From: an uncultured Bacilli bacterium
GTDB lineage: Bacteria > Bacillota_I > Bacilli_A > RF39 > UBA660
Assembly (NCBI GenBank): GCA_934096405.1
Contig: CAKOLW010000011.1
Location: 1-40,731 of the forward strand
Reading direction: 5' to 3'
Length of the DNA stretch: 40,731 nucleotides
Positions 40,633 to 40,731 of the stretch are shown piece by piece (positions within the stretch are counted from its first letter, which is position 1; each line of letters starts with the position of its first letter). The notes beneath the pieces were generated by a model. The model did not search any database and was not told where the DNA came from. It saw nothing but the letters and a program-made list of their open reading frames with translations. Both the position numbers and the translations under genes were made by a program.

Positions 40633-40731
40633 TTATTTTTCTAGCAACCAATCTATTATATTTTTATGAATTATTCCATTTTGTGATAAATCAAATTTAT
40701 CCATTGAAAGAACATATTTTGGATAGTTATC
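40633..40731 (-). CDS. C-terminal fragment of probable DUF4143-type ATPase
   Basis: An open frame runs from the window edge to a TAA at 40635-40633, giving the last 32 residues. They begin DNYPKYVLSMDKFD and end NILDWLLEK. This YPKYV(L)SxD...G(I)xHxNxxD(F/W)LL pattern is typical of the C-terminus of AAA-family ATPases with a DUF4143 domain, which are common accessory genes of unknown function. The gene continues beyond the window. The call rests only on the short tail. Confidence 0.55.
   Translation of the reverse strand, partial: DNYPKYVLSMDKFDLSQNGIIHKNIIDWLLEK

Overview
The window is the replication-origin region of a very AT-rich, low-GC Gram-positive bacterium of the Bacilli type. Markers for this are the oriC gene cluster, a delta subunit of RNA polymerase (rpoE), a Noc nucleoid-occlusion protein with its binding palindrome, a ComK-like competence regulator, an RF2 gene with a programmed frameshift at UGA, and two sporulation genes (spoIIR, gerQ). 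UGA is used as a stop codon (recF) and RF2 is present, so the genetic code is standard rather than the mollicute code. The lineage cannot be fixed further from this sequence; an uncultured gut-type Bacilli member is an inference.

Layout. 1-9080, minus strand: a parS site inside a partly duplicated segment at the left edge, then gyrA, gyrB, recF, comK-like, dnaN and dnaA. 9081-9377 is the main origin: about nine DnaA boxes, the dnaA promoter and a near-ideal rpmH promoter. A second group of boxes lies between dnaA and dnaN. 9378-16855, plus strand: rpmH, rnpA, yidC, jag/khpB, a Noc-binding palindrome, mnmE, mnmG, rsmG and noc. 16862-18865, minus: a class A penicillin-binding protein. 18971-24449, plus: rpoE, prfA, prmC, spoIIR (no ATG/GTG/TTG start), an mntP/ytaF-like gene, murA and a degenerate SGNH hydrolase. 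24446-26082, minus: prfB and pduL. 26152-28826, plus: gerQ, a dacF-type carboxypeptidase and an orphan HipA-like kinase lying between two 47-bp direct repeats. 28961-33451: rplI, dnaB helicase, an M23 peptidase, walJ and rlmH. 33651-39941: a YitT-type membrane protein, ftsE-ftsX-M23 peptidase, whiA, a SanA/YdcF-like protein and an unrecognised helical protein. 39951-40731, minus: clpP and the last codons of a probable DUF4143-type ATPase.

How it fits together. The core is replication initiation (DnaA, clamp, helicase, gyrase), chromosome organisation (parS, Noc and its site), translation and tRNA modification (L34, L9, RF1 with its methylase PrmC, RF2, MnmE/MnmG, RsmG, RlmH, RNase P protein), envelope growth (MurA, PBP1, carboxypeptidase, FtsEX with a coiled-coil M23 hydrolase, a second M23 enzyme) and membrane insertion (YidC, KhpB). 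SpoIIR and GerQ imply an endospore programme. Several promoters carry an extended -10 (TGATATAAT) with a poor -35.

Most notable: ComK-like gene in the slot usually held by yaaA, with three TTCGAC copies spaced exactly 10 bp at its promoter; a Noc with most specificity residues, its palindrome, no N-terminal membrane helix and a long inserted linker; the HipA-like gene inserted between duplicated copies of the carboxypeptidase gene's 3' end; start sites of spoIIR and the SGNH gene buried in hairpins; and an inverted repeat covering the rplI-dnaB promoter.
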